A stretch of 64,000 nucleotides of DNA from Granulicella pectinivorans (GTDB lineage Bacteria > Acidobacteriota > Terriglobia > Terriglobales > Acidobacteriaceae). Below are positions 1-9,800 of the stretch, piece after piece. A program made the position numbers and the translations under genes. The DNA lies in NCBI RefSeq assembly GCF_900114625.1, contig NZ_FOZL01000001.1:3968001-4032000 (forward strand), read 5' to 3'. The notes under the pieces were generated by a model, which was given only the letters and a program-made list of their open reading frames with translations, was not told where the DNA came from and made no database searches. Positions within the stretch are counted from its first letter, which is position 1. Each line of letters begins with the position of its first letter.

Positions 1-741
1 GTAGGAGCACATCACACCCGCCGGCTGCGCCTTCTTGATCGCAATCTCAAACGCCAGCAGATCCGTCTCGCGCATAGTTCGTTTGTCCATCAGCACGTCA
101 ACCGTGGTCCGCCCGGTCTCCTGGTCGTTCAGGGCGTAGTGCTTGATGTCTCCCATGACATGCTGCGACTGCACCCCGATGGCCAGTTGCCCGACCATGT
201 TGCCCGCCAGCACCGGATCCTCGCCGGCATACTCGAAGTTGCGTCCATTCCTCGGCTCGCGCGTCAGGTCCATGCCGCCGCCGATGGACATATTCGTCCC
301 CCACGCTCGCAGCTCTCTCCCAATGACCTTTCCGTAGAGGTCCGCCGCGTCCAGATCCCAGCTACTGGCCAGACCAAGGACCGACGGCAACAGCGTCGCG
401 TAGCGCGCATCGTATGCCGCCTGCCTGATCCCAACCGCGGAGTCCGCCTGATCGATCTTCGGAATCCCCAGCCGCGCGATCCCGGGCACAAAGCCTGCGC
501 CATGATTCGAATCGGCCGGCACCGGATCGCCCGGGCGCAGCACACCCCACCCGATGCCATGCACCATCCGAATCTTCTCGTCGAAGGTCATCGCCTTCAC
601 CACCAGATCCGCTCGCCGATCCGCCGAGAGGGTCTTGTCCTTCCAGGGAAGATTCGCTCCCTGCGCCACGGCGCCCTGCACCCCGATCGCAACGCAGGCC
701 ACCACGGCCAGAACCCACCCAGACGAACGAATATATCTCAT
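1..741 (-). CDS. Glycoside hydrolase family 3 beta-glucosidase, N-terminal part (runs off left edge)
   Basis: Secreted beta-glucosidase-type enzyme that would release glucose or a related sugar from beta-linked oligosaccharides. Only the first 247 codons are in the window and the frame is open to base 1. The ATG at 741 is followed by a Sec signal peptide (hydrophobic core VLAVVACVAIGV, then AQG). The GH3 N-terminal TIM-barrel hallmarks follow: MTFDEKIRMVHG near residue 52, GIPKIDQADSAVG near 92, an NFEYAGEDP segment near 168, and the substrate-binding KH motif in DIKHYALNDQE near 197. The catalytic aspartate and the C-terminal GH3 domain lie outside the window. An SD-like CTGGAGG precedes the start. 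Family assignment is firm; the natural substrate is not visible. Confidence 0.9.
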   Translation of the reverse strand, partial: MRYIRSSGWVLAVVACVAIGVQGAVAQGANLPWKDKTLSADRRADLVVKAMTFDEKIRMVHGIGWGVLRPGDPVPADSNHGAGFVPGIARLGIPKIDQADSAVGIRQAAYDARYATLLPSVLGLASSWDLDAADLYGKVIGRELRAWGTNMSIGGGMDLTREPRNGRNFEYAGEDPVLAGNMVGQLAIGVQSQHVMGDIKHYALNDQETGRTTVDVLMDKRTMRETDLLAFEIAIKKAQPAGVMCSY

Positions 742-788
742 AAGCCTCCAGAAACTCTCTCTCGATAGAGCAACAGTCTAACCATATG

Positions 789-842
789 AAACGATTTTGG
801 TAAGGAAAACCGATGCCGTGCCCTGAATCGAATCAAACGATT
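789..842. promoter_or_regulatory. Two AAACGATT half-palindromes, possible LacI-type operator sites
   Basis: The octamer AAACGATT occurs at 789-796 and 835-842, 46 bp apart, in the divergent region between the GH3 gene and the secretin gene. It fits the AANCGNTT core of LacI-family operators, which often control GH3 genes. No LacI gene is in the window, so this is inference from motif shape only. Confidence 0.25.
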
Positions 843-914
843 GTCCACGGAGAAGTTTCCCGGGCAAAACCCTCCCTCTCCCTTCCCGAGCCACATCCGT
901 CTAAACTTTAGTTG

Positions 915-2846
915 ATGACCCTTTCCACCCAGCGCCGAGCCCGCCAAGCTGCCGCAGCCCTCTGCGCCCTGGCCCTCATGCTGAACGCGCAGGGTCAGCA
1001 AGCCCCCACGACGCCCGTCACCTCCCAGGCCGCCGCGCTGCCCAAAGGCAGATCCCTGGCTGCCTCCGACGCCTACCTCGCCGGGGCCAGGGCGCTCGAC
1101 CATGGTGATGCCGCGACCGCCGAGCAGGACTTCACCCGCGCTGCAGCCCTCGATCCGAATAACCCGGATTATGCGCAGGCCATCTCCCTGGCGCGTGAGC
1201 ACCGCCTCACCGAGCTTGTCCACAAGGCAGCCGACGCGCGTCTGCATGGGCACCCCGTCCAGGCCGATGCACTCCTCGCCGAGGCCAGGGCGCTCGATCC
1301 CCGCGATCCGATCGTCGCGCAGCACCAGATCGCTCCGCCCCGGCCCGCAGCCGTCACCATCGAGACCCAGCTCCCCAGGGCCACGGCTTTTGCGGATGCC
1401 ATCGCCATCCAACCCGATAAGACATCAAGAAAGTCCTTTCACATCCACGGCACTCTGCGAGACGCCATCACGCAGGTGGAACGCGCCTACGGCATGAAGG
1501 TGAGTTTCGACGAGTCCGCAAGCAACGAGCAGGTCCGCTTCGACCTCGAAGACGTCACCTACGATCAGGCCGTCCCCGTCCTCTTCGCCATGGGTGACGT
1601 CTTCGGCGTGCCGCTCGACGAAAAAAGCCTGCTCATCGCCAAAGAGACGGTCGAAAACCACACTCGCTTCGATCATCTGGTCCTCGAAACGATCTATATT
1701 CCGGGGCAGACCATCACCCAGTTGCAGGACCTCGCCAATGTCGTCCGCAACCTGTTCGAAGTCAAGCTGCTGACCGTGCAACAGGCCCAGAGTTCGCTCG
1801 TTCTACGCACGACCCCGGAGACCCTGAAGGCCATCAACCTCGTCCTCGCCGATCTGCTCGACGGCGGCTCGGAGGTGATGCTCGAACTCAAGGTTTACTC
1901 CGTCGACATCACCCATGGCCGTGACATCGGCTTCCAGCCTCCGCAGTTTGGCGCGTACAACGTAAGCGCCGCCGCGGCAGCCCTCGTTCAGGCCAACCAG
2001 AGCCTCGTCAACCAGGCCATCTCGCAAGGGCTCATCAGCTCCACGGACTCCGATGTCGCCATCGCCTTCAAGCTCATCGCCTCGGGCCTGGTCTCCAGTT
2101 CCCTGCTTTCGAGCACCCTCGCGATCTTCGGCGGCAGCATCAACACCACCACGGGAGCGGTGAGCAATCAGTTCACCACGACCGGCATCACCAGTTCCTC
2201 GGTGTTCAACTTCAATCTCAGCCTCAACTCCACCGAGTCGCACGCCCTGGACGACGTCCAGATGCGTGTGGGCGACCGCCAGCAGGCCATCTTCCGCTCC
2301 GGCTCCCGTTACCCCATCACGACGTCGACCTACAGCACCCCGAGCGCCTCGTCCCTTGCGGGTGTGAGCGTCAACGGCACAAGCGCCGCCTCGCTGCTTT
2401 CGCAATACCTCGGCACCAACAGCACCACGACCATCCCGCAGATCTCCTACGAGGATCTCGGTCTCACGCTCAAGGCGACGCCGACTGTGCAAAAGTCGGG
2501 TCGAATCTTCCTCCATCTCGATCTCAAGTTTGAAGCGCTGGGCTCCGGTTCCCTCAACAACATCCCCATCCTCAACAGCCGGACCCTCACCTCCGACGTC
2601 ACCGTTGCCGACGGGGAATCCGCGCTTCTCGCCAGCACGCTTTCGAAGAGCGAAGCCTCTGCCGTGACCGGCCTGCCCGGTTTATCGGAGCTTCCAGGCT
2701 TCCAGGTTCCCACCGAGCAGAACGCCACCAGAGACACCAGCGAGCTCGTCATCCTGGTCACGCCTCACGTGGTTCGTCATCGTGTGGGCGACATCGCAGG
2801 GCCTCGTGTCGCCTTCAATCTTCCCCCTTCCCAACGCACCGACTAG
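915..2846 (+). CDS. Stand-alone TPR-secretin (type II/III secretion system secretin-like protein)
   Basis: Predicted outer-membrane secretin of the GspD/PilQ superfamily, about 643 residues. A Sec-type signal (AAAALCALALMLNAQ) is followed by two TPR-like helices (ASDAYLAGARALDHGDAATA onward, about residues 50-135), a short STN/N-domain region near 170-250, and a C-terminal secretin domain ending in the family motif TSELVILVTPHVV. The beta-barrel region carries a Ser/Thr/Ala-rich insertion (about 350-440). The ATG at 915 was chosen over the TTG three bases upstream; neither has a strong SD. No other secretion or pilus genes flank it, so it is an orphan: it may serve a pilus or T2SS encoded elsewhere. 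Function as a pore is inferred from the domain. Confidence 0.8.
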   Translation: MTLSTQRRARQAAAALCALALMLNAQGQQAPTTPVTSQAAALPKGRSLAASDAYLAGARALDHGDAATAEQDFTRAAALDPNNPDYAQAISLAREHRLTELVHKAADARLHGHPVQADALLAEARALDPRDPIVAQHQIAPPRPAAVTIETQLPRATAFADAIAIQPDKTSRKSFHIHGTLRDAITQVERAYGMKVSFDESASNEQVRFDLEDVTYDQAVPVLFAMGDVFGVPLDEKSLLIAKETVENHTRFDHLVLETIYIPGQTITQLQDLANVVRNLFEVKLLTVQQAQSSLVLRTTPETLKAINLVLADLLDGGSEVMLELKVYSVDITHGRDIGFQPPQFGAYNVSAAAAALVQANQSLVNQAISQGLISSTDSDVAIAFKLIASGLVSSSLLSSTLAIFGGSINTTTGAVSNQFTTTGITSSSVFNFNLSLNSTESHALDDVQMRVGDRQQAIFRSGSRYPITTSTYSTPSASSLAGVSVNGTSAASLLSQYLGTNSTTTIPQISYEDLGLTLKATPTVQKSGRIFLHLDLKFEALGSGSLNNIPILNSRTLTSDVTVADGESALLASTLSKSEASAVTGLPGLSELPGFQVPTEQNATRDTSELVILVTPHVVRHRVGDIAGPRVAFNLPPSQRTD

Positions 2847-2893
2847 GCACGTTGACCTCGGGTCAAAGCCTCGGTATAATTGATCTTGTACGA

Positions 2894-2968
2894 GCGGGAG
2901 TAGCTCAGTGGTAGAGTGCTTCCTTGCCAAGGAAGATGTCGCCGGTTCGACCCCGGTCTCCCGCTCCA
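2894..2968 (+). tRNA. tRNA-Gly (anticodon GCC)
   Basis: Complete cloverleaf: acceptor GCGGGAG pairs with CTCCCGC, anticodon stem CTTCC/GGAAG encloses TTGCCAA, and a TTCGACC T-loop is present. The CCA end is encoded. It lies 47 bp after the secretin gene. Confidence 0.96.
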
Positions 2969-3058
2969 AACAAACCTCATCTGCGATACACTCTCCATAC
3001 AATTCAGGCAGGCGTGAATCCCCATCAGGCCCCGTTTGAGTCGTATCAGATGACACGA

Positions 3059-3133
3059 GGCGCGGTACCCAAGTGGTAAGGGAGAGGTCTGCAAAACCTT
3101 TATGCGTCGGTTCGATCCCGACCCGCGCCTCCA
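3059..3133 (+). tRNA. tRNA-Cys (anticodon GCA)
   Basis: Acceptor GGCGCGG pairs with CCGCGCC, anticodon stem GAGGT/ACCTT encloses CTGCAAA, T-loop TTCGATC, CCA encoded. It is about 90 bp downstream of tRNA-Gly and probably co-transcribed with it. Confidence 0.96.
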
Positions 3134-3228
3134 AAAGTTCCTTCCCAGAAAATCAAAACTGAGACGACCCTCACTTTTCAGGTATCCCCCGGAAAGCATT
3201 CCCGCATCTCACCTTCCGAGGTGTACCC

Positions 3229-3675
3229 ATGAACGTTCGCAAATCTCTCACGATGCTCGGCCTTGCCACAGGCTTTTTCCTCTTCGCCCACACTGCATCC
3301 CCTGCGCAGATTTCGATCCAGTTCGGAGCGGAACCCGTATGCCCCTATGGATACTTCGACTACGCGCCCTATAACTGCGCTCCCTACGGCTTCTACGGAC
3401 CCGACTGGTTCATCGGCGGCGCCTTCATCGGTGCAGGCCACTGGTACCACGGCCGCCAGGGCTTCTATGGACACGTCGACAACCGCTACGATCCCCATCA
3501 TGGCTACGCGGGTCCCTTCCCTGACCGCGGTGAGCAGCCCTTCAATCACTTTCACGGCAACGAGGCTCGCGACTTCCAGGGTCATGTCGGGAACGCCGGA
3601 CACGAAGCCGGCAATGAGCACGCCGCAGGACACGTCGGCGGTGGGGGCGGTCGTTCCGGCGGCGGACGCCGCTAG
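3229..3675 (+). CDS. Small exported Gly/His/Tyr-rich protein
   Basis: 148 residues, function unknown. The start ATG has a good SD (GAGGTG, 7 nt upstream). Residues 1-27 form a signal peptide (SLTMLGLATGFFLFAHTASPAQ). The mature part is unusual: Tyr/Pro/Phe-rich between 35 and 80 with three cysteine-free aromatic clusters and two cysteines (CPYGYFDYAPYNC), then His/Gly-rich to a terminal GGGGGRSGGGRR tail. No catalytic motif is visible. The composition resembles envelope or surface-associated small proteins; metal binding by the histidines is possible but unproven. A strong terminator follows at once. Confidence 0.75.
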   Translation: MNVRKSLTMLGLATGFFLFAHTASPAQISIQFGAEPVCPYGYFDYAPYNCAPYGFYGPDWFIGGAFIGAGHWYHGRQGFYGHVDNRYDPHHGYAGPFPDRGEQPFNHFHGNEARDFQGHVGNAGHEAGNEHAAGHVGGGGGRSGGGRR

Positions 3676-3702
3676 CCGCTCGATTGCGTTTTACAGAAGA
3701 AA

Positions 3703-3733
3703 GGGCGGAGCCTCCATTGGCTCCGCCCTTTTT
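3703..3733 (+). terminator. Rho-independent terminator
   Basis: Perfect 10-bp stem GGGCGGAGCC / GGCTCCGCCC with a 6-nt loop, followed by five T. It ends the small exported-protein gene and, because A residues precede it, can also act for the leftward acetyltransferase operon that ends at 3738. Confidence 0.9.
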
Positions 3734-3737
3734 CGTG

Positions 3738-4886
3738 TCACACCTTGAGGAAGATCTTCTTGCGATAGAGCACCCAGTTGGGAATCCAACAGACGCCCAC
3801 ATACACCAGCGCAAACAACAACGAAGCGAACGCAGGTGAGCCAATATGCGCAAACACACCATCGAAGATAAATCGGTGCAGATTCGTGGTCGCTCCGCCG
3901 CTCTCGAACCGGATCGCTCCCAGGGCGCCCGCCAGTAGCTCCGACACCATGTAGGCCGTAATCGCATTCGATCCAAAGACCAGCGCAGGGTAAGCCCACT
4001 CCCTGCGCGCCTTCCTCACGTCGAAGAGGAAGTAGCAGACCGCCAGCAGCAGCAGCGTGCAGCCGGCTGCGAAGAGCACATACGAGCTCGTCCACATCTT
4101 CTTGTTGATCGGGAACCAGATGTTCCAGATCTCTCCCAGCACAATCCCCGACACCGCCGCCGCGAGCAAACCAACGACCTTCGTGACGGCAGGACGCGCA
4201 CTCCGCAGCCAAAGGCCCGTCAGCACGCCAAGCGCAGCCGTTCCAAGAGCAGGCAGCGTACTCAGCAAACCCTCCGGATCGCGCACCCTCTGGTAGAGAC
4301 GAGCCGCCGGCATGATCGCCCGGTCGATGACCGCGACCCAGTTGTGATCCATATCCAGCAGAGGCACATCGCGTCCCGGAATTCCATATCCCGGCACCGG
4401 AATCCATCGCATGATCACGTAGTAGCCCACCAGCGACGCCACCGTAATCCCCACAAAGACCGCGGCCTTTTTGCTCAGCAGATAAGCCGCCGACATCACC
4501 AGGTAGCAGATTGCAATCCTCTGCAGCACGCCATAGATACGCCATGTCGACAGGTGAAACAGGGGAAACGCATTCACAATCAGCCCGAAGCAGAACAGCA
4601 CCACGGAGCGATAGAGCGCATGTCGCATCAGCGTTCGCTTCGTCTCACCCTTCGACAACCGCGCCTCGGTCGCGAAGACCACCGCGATGCCGACCATGAA
4701 GAGAAACGACGGAAACACCAGGTCCGTCAGCGTCCATCCGTTCCATGCCGCATGCTCCAGCTGCGCGTACGATTCCCGGCCACCGGCGTCGTTCACCAGA
4801 ATCATGAACGCAATCACAATGCCGCGCACCACATCGAGCGAAAGAACCCTGCCCGGCTTGACCTCTTCACGGACCAACGTTGCCAT
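3738..4886 (-). CDS. HGSNAT-like transmembrane acyltransferase (DUF5009/COG4299 type)
   Basis: Polytopic inner-membrane protein of about 382 residues related to heparan-alpha-glucosaminide N-acetyltransferase. That enzyme moves acetyl from cytosolic acetyl-CoA across the membrane to glucosamine on the other side. The family opening is clear: LSLDVVRGIVIAFMILVNDAG near residue 15, then WNGWTLTDLVFPSFLFMVG and RIYGVLQRIAICYL, with about ten hydrophobic segments ending at CWIPNWVLY. Last gene of a leftward operon; ATG 4886 uses the AGAGG that overlaps the stop of the oxidoreductase gene 9 nt upstream. A GTG at 4892 is in frame but sits inside that SD. Amino-sugar acetylation fits the NanE-NanK context. 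Distant relatives (NagX-type) have been called transporters, so the reaction is an inference. Confidence 0.78.
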   Translation of the reverse strand: MATLVREEVKPGRVLSLDVVRGIVIAFMILVNDAGGRESYAQLEHAAWNGWTLTDLVFPSFLFMVGIAVVFATEARLSKGETKRTLMRHALYRSVVLFCFGLIVNAFPLFHLSTWRIYGVLQRIAICYLVMSAAYLLSKKAAVFVGITVASLVGYYVIMRWIPVPGYGIPGRDVPLLDMDHNWVAVIDRAIMPAARLYQRVRDPEGLLSTLPALGTAALGVLTGLWLRSARPAVTKVVGLLAAAVSGIVLGEIWNIWFPINKKMWTSSYVLFAAGCTLLLLAVCYFLFDVRKARREWAYPALVFGSNAITAYMVSELLAGALGAIRFESGGATTNLHRFIFDGVFAHIGSPAFASLLFALVYVGVCWIPNWVLYRKKIFLKV

Positions 4887-4895
4887 GGACACCTC

Positions 4896-6854
4896 TTAGC
4901 GCATTCGCTCCAGCATCCAGCTCGCGAACTCCCGCCTGCGAACGACACCTGTGCGTATCCCGGTATCGTATCCGAGCGCATGCACATCCGGCCACGTCAT
5001 TTGTCCCATCTTTGCTCGAGCGCTCGGCCTGCCGCCCAGCGCGGCCACGATCTCGCCTTCCGTCATGGGTGCGTCCCCTTCGCCATGCAGCGTGGTAGCG
5101 TCCGCCGTCCACCACCGCTGCGCGCCCCCCATCTGCATCGCGGCAAACCCGGGAGAAGCAACCGGCACATCGTCGTACCAGAACACCGGATGCCCCTTCT
5201 GCACGAGGGCTTTCTGCAAACCAGCCATCTGGGTCTTATCCCCATCGATCGCCGCCAGCCCGACCTTGTGCTCCAGAGCCCACGCCAGCGTGGCTCCAGC
5301 GGCCTCGCCCGCGGCCCACTCGGTGGGATGCAGACGATACGCGCCATTCGTAATATGCGTCGTCCCCATTGCCTTACCCACCGCCATCAGGTTGTCCACG
5401 TCCTTCGCGATGAGCGAACCAAGCGGAATCTCATACGGCTTCGACGCGGACACGAAGTCCTGCCGGTCGCAGCTATGAATATCGATCGGATACCAGCCAA
5501 TCCCCACGCTATCCGGATACAGCGCCGCCCGCGCACCCGGCTGAAAGTCCACCGCCAGATCCTCCTCGACGATCGTCCGCAAAGGCACGATCCGCCGCGA
5601 CTCCCGGATGTAAGGATGCTGCGACAACCCATCGTCGCTGCCCATCGCATGCGGCATCACCGCCAGCTCCGGATATCCCTTACCCTCGCCGCCATCACGC
5701 GGAACCTCATGCCGAATCCACCATGCAAACCCCAGCGAAGCCCTCTTCGCATCCTGCAAAGCCTTGGCCTGGAGCTGCGGATCATCGCTCAGGAGATTCG
5801 CATCGCAATGGTCGTTGCTGCTCCAGTTGATCATCGCCCGATCCTCCGGAAACTTCGCCGGATCGAACCGCGCCGCGTCGATCGAACGCCGGTACACCCA
5901 GAACGACCCTGGCAGCCCCTTCTTCGCCTCATAGAACCCGTACGTCAGCAGCTTCCCTTTGCCGTAGTCCACCACCATCGTATAGTGCGGCAGAAAGCTC
6001 TCATACTGCGGTGGCTTAACCTCACCCAATCCGCCCTGCGTCGCAGCCTTCTCCAGGATGAACGGATACGTAAAGCTCTGGCTGGCATGCGGGTCCGCGA
6101 CAACCGGCGCATTGCGCTCATGGGTCTCCGACTGCGCCTCCGCGCCCTTGCGAAAGGGCGTCCCGCTCAGAGGCAGCAACTCCCCAAGCTCGCTCGCCTC
6201 TACAAAGTACTGCCCCTTCAGCCTCAGCCACGACGACGTGCCAAAGTCATACGCGACGACCGCTTCGAAGCGTCGTTTGTCTTTCTGCACCTCCACCGGC
6301 ACAGTGTGAGTCCAGAGCTTCAGCGTGCCTGTGGCAATCGCCGGCTGCAGCATCTCCCTCAGAATCTTTTCCGCCGGCTCCGGCTCAAAGCAAAGCCGTC
6401 CCACCCAGCATCCACCTGGGTTCGACATCGATCCCTGGATCGACTGCTCCACGCTCACCGTCTTGTCCCGCCGGAACCCGGCATAATAGGCGCGTATGCG
6501 ATGGCTCAGATCCAGGTAGCTCGCCGTCCCACCCGTCGTATCGATCCACTTGTTGTCATCGAAGGCCGACACGCCCTGCGACGTGGCCTGCCCGCCCACC
6601 CAGAGCGTGGGCTCCGTCATGCAAACCGTATGACCCGCCTTCGTCGCCGCAAGAGCAGCGCTCACCCCACCAAGTCCCGCGCCCACAATCACAATCTCGC
6701 AGGACACCTCATGCACCGGCCCCTTGACCGGAACCACCAGCGCAGCACCGGGCGCGCCGTCGACCGACACCTTCATCACATCCAGCAGCCTCTTCGGCTC
6801 CTGCGCCATCACCGAAGCACACACCATCCAGACAGCCATCACGCGTACAAGCAT
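4896..6854 (-). CDS. Exported FAD-dependent oxidoreductase (FAD_oxidored type)
   Basis: About 652 residues. Signal peptide MLVRVMAVWMVCASVMAQE, then a Rossmann FAD site EIVIVGAGLGGVSAALAATK at about residues 53-72. Characteristic family elements follow: LWVGGQATSQGVSAFDDNKW, the mid-protein FVEASELGELLPLSG, and a C-terminal RLHPTEWAAGEAAGATLAWAL that closes the FAD site. A C-terminal segment (LGYDTGIRTGVVRRREFASW) looks like an SLH-type or EF-like tail. Its ATG overlaps the stop of the upstream glycosidase gene (TGATG, 1 nt shared) with a GGAGG SD, so the two are translationally coupled. Members of this family are common in Acidobacteriota, Planctomycetota and Verrucomicrobiota beside glycosidases, and mostly lack a defined substrate. 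Sugar or amino-sugar oxidation is inferred only from the neighbours. Confidence 0.82.
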   Translation of the reverse strand: MLVRVMAVWMVCASVMAQEPKRLLDVMKVSVDGAPGAALVVPVKGPVHEVSCEIVIVGAGLGGVSAALAATKAGHTVCMTEPTLWVGGQATSQGVSAFDDNKWIDTTGGTASYLDLSHRIRAYYAGFRRDKTVSVEQSIQGSMSNPGGCWVGRLCFEPEPAEKILREMLQPAIATGTLKLWTHTVPVEVQKDKRRFEAVVAYDFGTSSWLRLKGQYFVEASELGELLPLSGTPFRKGAEAQSETHERNAPVVADPHASQSFTYPFILEKAATQGGLGEVKPPQYESFLPHYTMVVDYGKGKLLTYGFYEAKKGLPGSFWVYRRSIDAARFDPAKFPEDRAMINWSSNDHCDANLLSDDPQLQAKALQDAKRASLGFAWWIRHEVPRDGGEGKGYPELAVMPHAMGSDDGLSQHPYIRESRRIVPLRTIVEEDLAVDFQPGARAALYPDSVGIGWYPIDIHSCDRQDFVSASKPYEIPLGSLIAKDVDNLMAVGKAMGTTHITNGAYRLHPTEWAAGEAAGATLAWALEHKVGLAAIDGDKTQMAGLQKALVQKGHPVFWYDDVPVASPGFAAMQMGGAQRWWTADATTLHGEGDAPMTEGEIVAALGGRPSARAKMGQMTWPDVHALGYDTGIRTGVVRRREFASWMLERMR

Positions 6855-9800
6855 CAAGCCTCCCCCAGCTTCCACGGTGTGTTCATCCACACCTCCATCT
6901 CCGCGATCGTCCCCGCGCGGTCCGCTTCCTCACACACCAGGAGCATCGAAAGAGAAAGCTCCGCATCCACCGCAATTTCACCCTGCAGCGGACGGACAGC
7001 ATACTGCTTCCAACGCCCATCGACGATCTCGCCCATCAGCAACACCGGCTTCACCAAGGCATGCTTCGTATGTAGCGTCATCGTCCCGGTTCCCATCGGC
7101 AGCAGCAGCACGCGCTTGGCCGACGCCAGCGGCTCGCGGTCGAACGCGATCGCCATCATGTGCAGATCGCTCGAGATCAACGCACTCCCGTTCTCGAACA
7201 CATCCCCGGAGCTCTCCACCGCCTGCAGGCCCTTACCCGCCTCGCTCACCACCACTCCAGGCAGATGCGTCTCCAGAACGAGCCGCACGCCATCGACCGT
7301 CACCGCCTCCCTCTTCGCGCCATGATTCACCAACACCTTCACCTGACGCGCATCCTGCGAGGGCACCCGGAAGCAATGAACACCCTGCCCCTCAACCTTC
7401 TCCGCCGGAACCTTCAACGCATTCACAAGAGCCCGATAGAAAGCGTGCCCATATGACTGGTAGCGAGGATCTCCATGCAGCTCGATCGGGTCCGCGGAGA
7501 ACATCACACGACCCTTGCCATACCCATGCTCGGTCACCACCGGATGTCCGCTGACATCCATCAGCAACGCACGCGCACCCTCCAGCTTCATCTCCATGGA
7601 AGGAGCCGCGTCGTAGGCAGGCCACAGACCCTGCGCTACCGTCCCGATTGCGCCCTTGCCGTAGTCGATAGGCGCGTAACGCTCCGCAATGAATCCCACG
7701 CCGCAGAGTCGCCGCAGCCGATCCGTCCTCGTCCTCTGCCGCAACGAGTCATAGCTGATGTCACCCGACACATAGAGCTGTCCACCCTCCTTGACGAACC
7801 GTTCCAGCCGCTCCACAATCGCATCGCTGGGACAGTATGGCAGCGGATAGAAGATCGTCTTCACCCCCGGCGGAAGCTCCTCTAGAAACTCATCCGTCAG
7901 CGTCCCGAATCGCACATTCTCATCCATCAGCAGACGAATCGCATTCAACTGCCCTTCGACGATGCGATGGCCCTGCCCACCCATTCGGCTGTCGCTCGCC
8001 AACAGCATCACCGTCTCAGCAGCCTCGTACCGCGGTCGCAACGACCGGAACAGGATCCCGCTATTCCGGTAAAAGGCGCGCACGTCCCGAGGCACCATCT
8101 CATTCGGATAGTTGATGCCCCACTCAAACGGCAGGTCCGCCGGATACTTCCAGCACCAGTTCTGAATCTTCGACGCACCCAGCGCAAAGCCATAGTGCGC
8201 CAGCGACAGGAAGTAGCTCTGCTCGTACGCCTCCGTGCGCGCCTCAATGTAATAGCCCGTATCGTTCCATGCCGGATGCGTCTTCACGCCGAACTCGCCG
8301 ACGTTGATTCCCTTCCCGCGCATGCTCTGGTCCAGAAACCGGCAAATCTGCGGAAACCGGTAGGAGTCCTCATCCTTCCCGTTGAAGTAGCCAAAATTCG
8401 CCAGCTCCAACTTGCCCAGCGCCGTCAGCAGATCGATCCCCGACACCGGCGACTGATAGAACTCAGCCGTCACGGGATGCACGGTATCGACCTCGCGAAT
8501 GGAGTCATGCATCGCATTCAACCAGCGCCGCACCAGGAACGTGCGGAACTGAAAATCATCCAGCGTGCGCACGTCATGCCAGTCGCTCGATCCATGCCTG
8601 ATCGTCAACTTACCTAGCCCAACCTCCGGAGGAGACACCTTCCACGCGGTCCGCAAGGCTGCGTCCGTTCCATACTTCGTCGTCAAAAATTCGTTGTAGA
8701 GCTTCTGCAGATCGGGCAGGTTCGGATCGTGCAGTTGCAGATCCCCATTCAGGTAGTACATGATGCCCGCGGCACCGCCGTACCGCTTCGCAAAGGCCTT
8801 CACATAGGCCTTCTGGTCGCCGAGATCCACGTCGCTCACGGCCGTGTTGCTGAACACCAACATCCCCGGAAAGAAGATGCCGCCCACCCTCTGGGTATTC
8901 AGCAGCATGGCATCCACCCATCGCCACCAGGTCTCCGTAGGACGATGCTGCGGCCCGCGCAGCCCCATCAGGTTCTCATACACATCGATGGCCGAATCGC
9001 GACACCCCTGCGCATCCTTCAGCCAAGTCCCTGGATTCTCATCCTGATCGATGAACGTATGCAGGTAGTCGTCCGTCCCCTGCAGAAACACGCTCTTGCC
9101 CTCTACCTGGAAGTAGTTCTCGCGAAACGCGACCGCCATCCCGGCCTTCAGCGTCGCATCTCTCCAGACATTGAAGGCCGTCTCAATAGAGTCCAGCACA
9201 AAAAAAACATCCATCAACTCCATCCGCACCGCATACTGCTCGCCATCCAACGAACCACGCCACGTCTCTTCGACAGCAATCGTCTCGCCCACCGCCATCA
9301 CAACCGGACGGGTGACGCGATGCACCAACATCTCGCCGTGCATCACCGAAACCCGCAGCCGAAGCTTCGCAGCCAGCAACCCGTAGTTGCTGACCAACGC
9401 CCGCATCCGCACCGCTTCCCCATCGCGATACGTCGCATAGTCCGTCTCAGCGCTATGCAGGTAACACTTCCGCGCCAGCGCCTTCGCCGCGGCCCCGAAT
9501 GCCGACACCCCAGCCTTCGTCGCGAAGACATCCTTGTTCTCCACTCCAAAAAAAGCCCACGAGCTGCGCGTATAAGGCCCGTGGTGATGGTGCATCAGCG
9601 CCCCCGCCGCGCCACGCTTCCTCCCACTCGCGTCAAACGCCACCAGCAATGGAGTCCAGCGCGCATAGTTCATTCCCACAACGCCGCTCGCCGCATACCC
9701 TTCGACGGCCTCCGCGCTCTGCACGCCATCCAGCAAACTCCGCAGCCCTGCGACCCTCTTCAGGCGGTAGTCCGCATCGAACAACCCGAGCTGTTTGCCC

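Noticed and set aside
4344..7325. A 993-codon open frame on the + strand
   Set aside because: It is antisense to the FAD oxidoreductase and glycosidase genes, is Arg/His/Pro-rich with no domain, and arises from high GC codon use.
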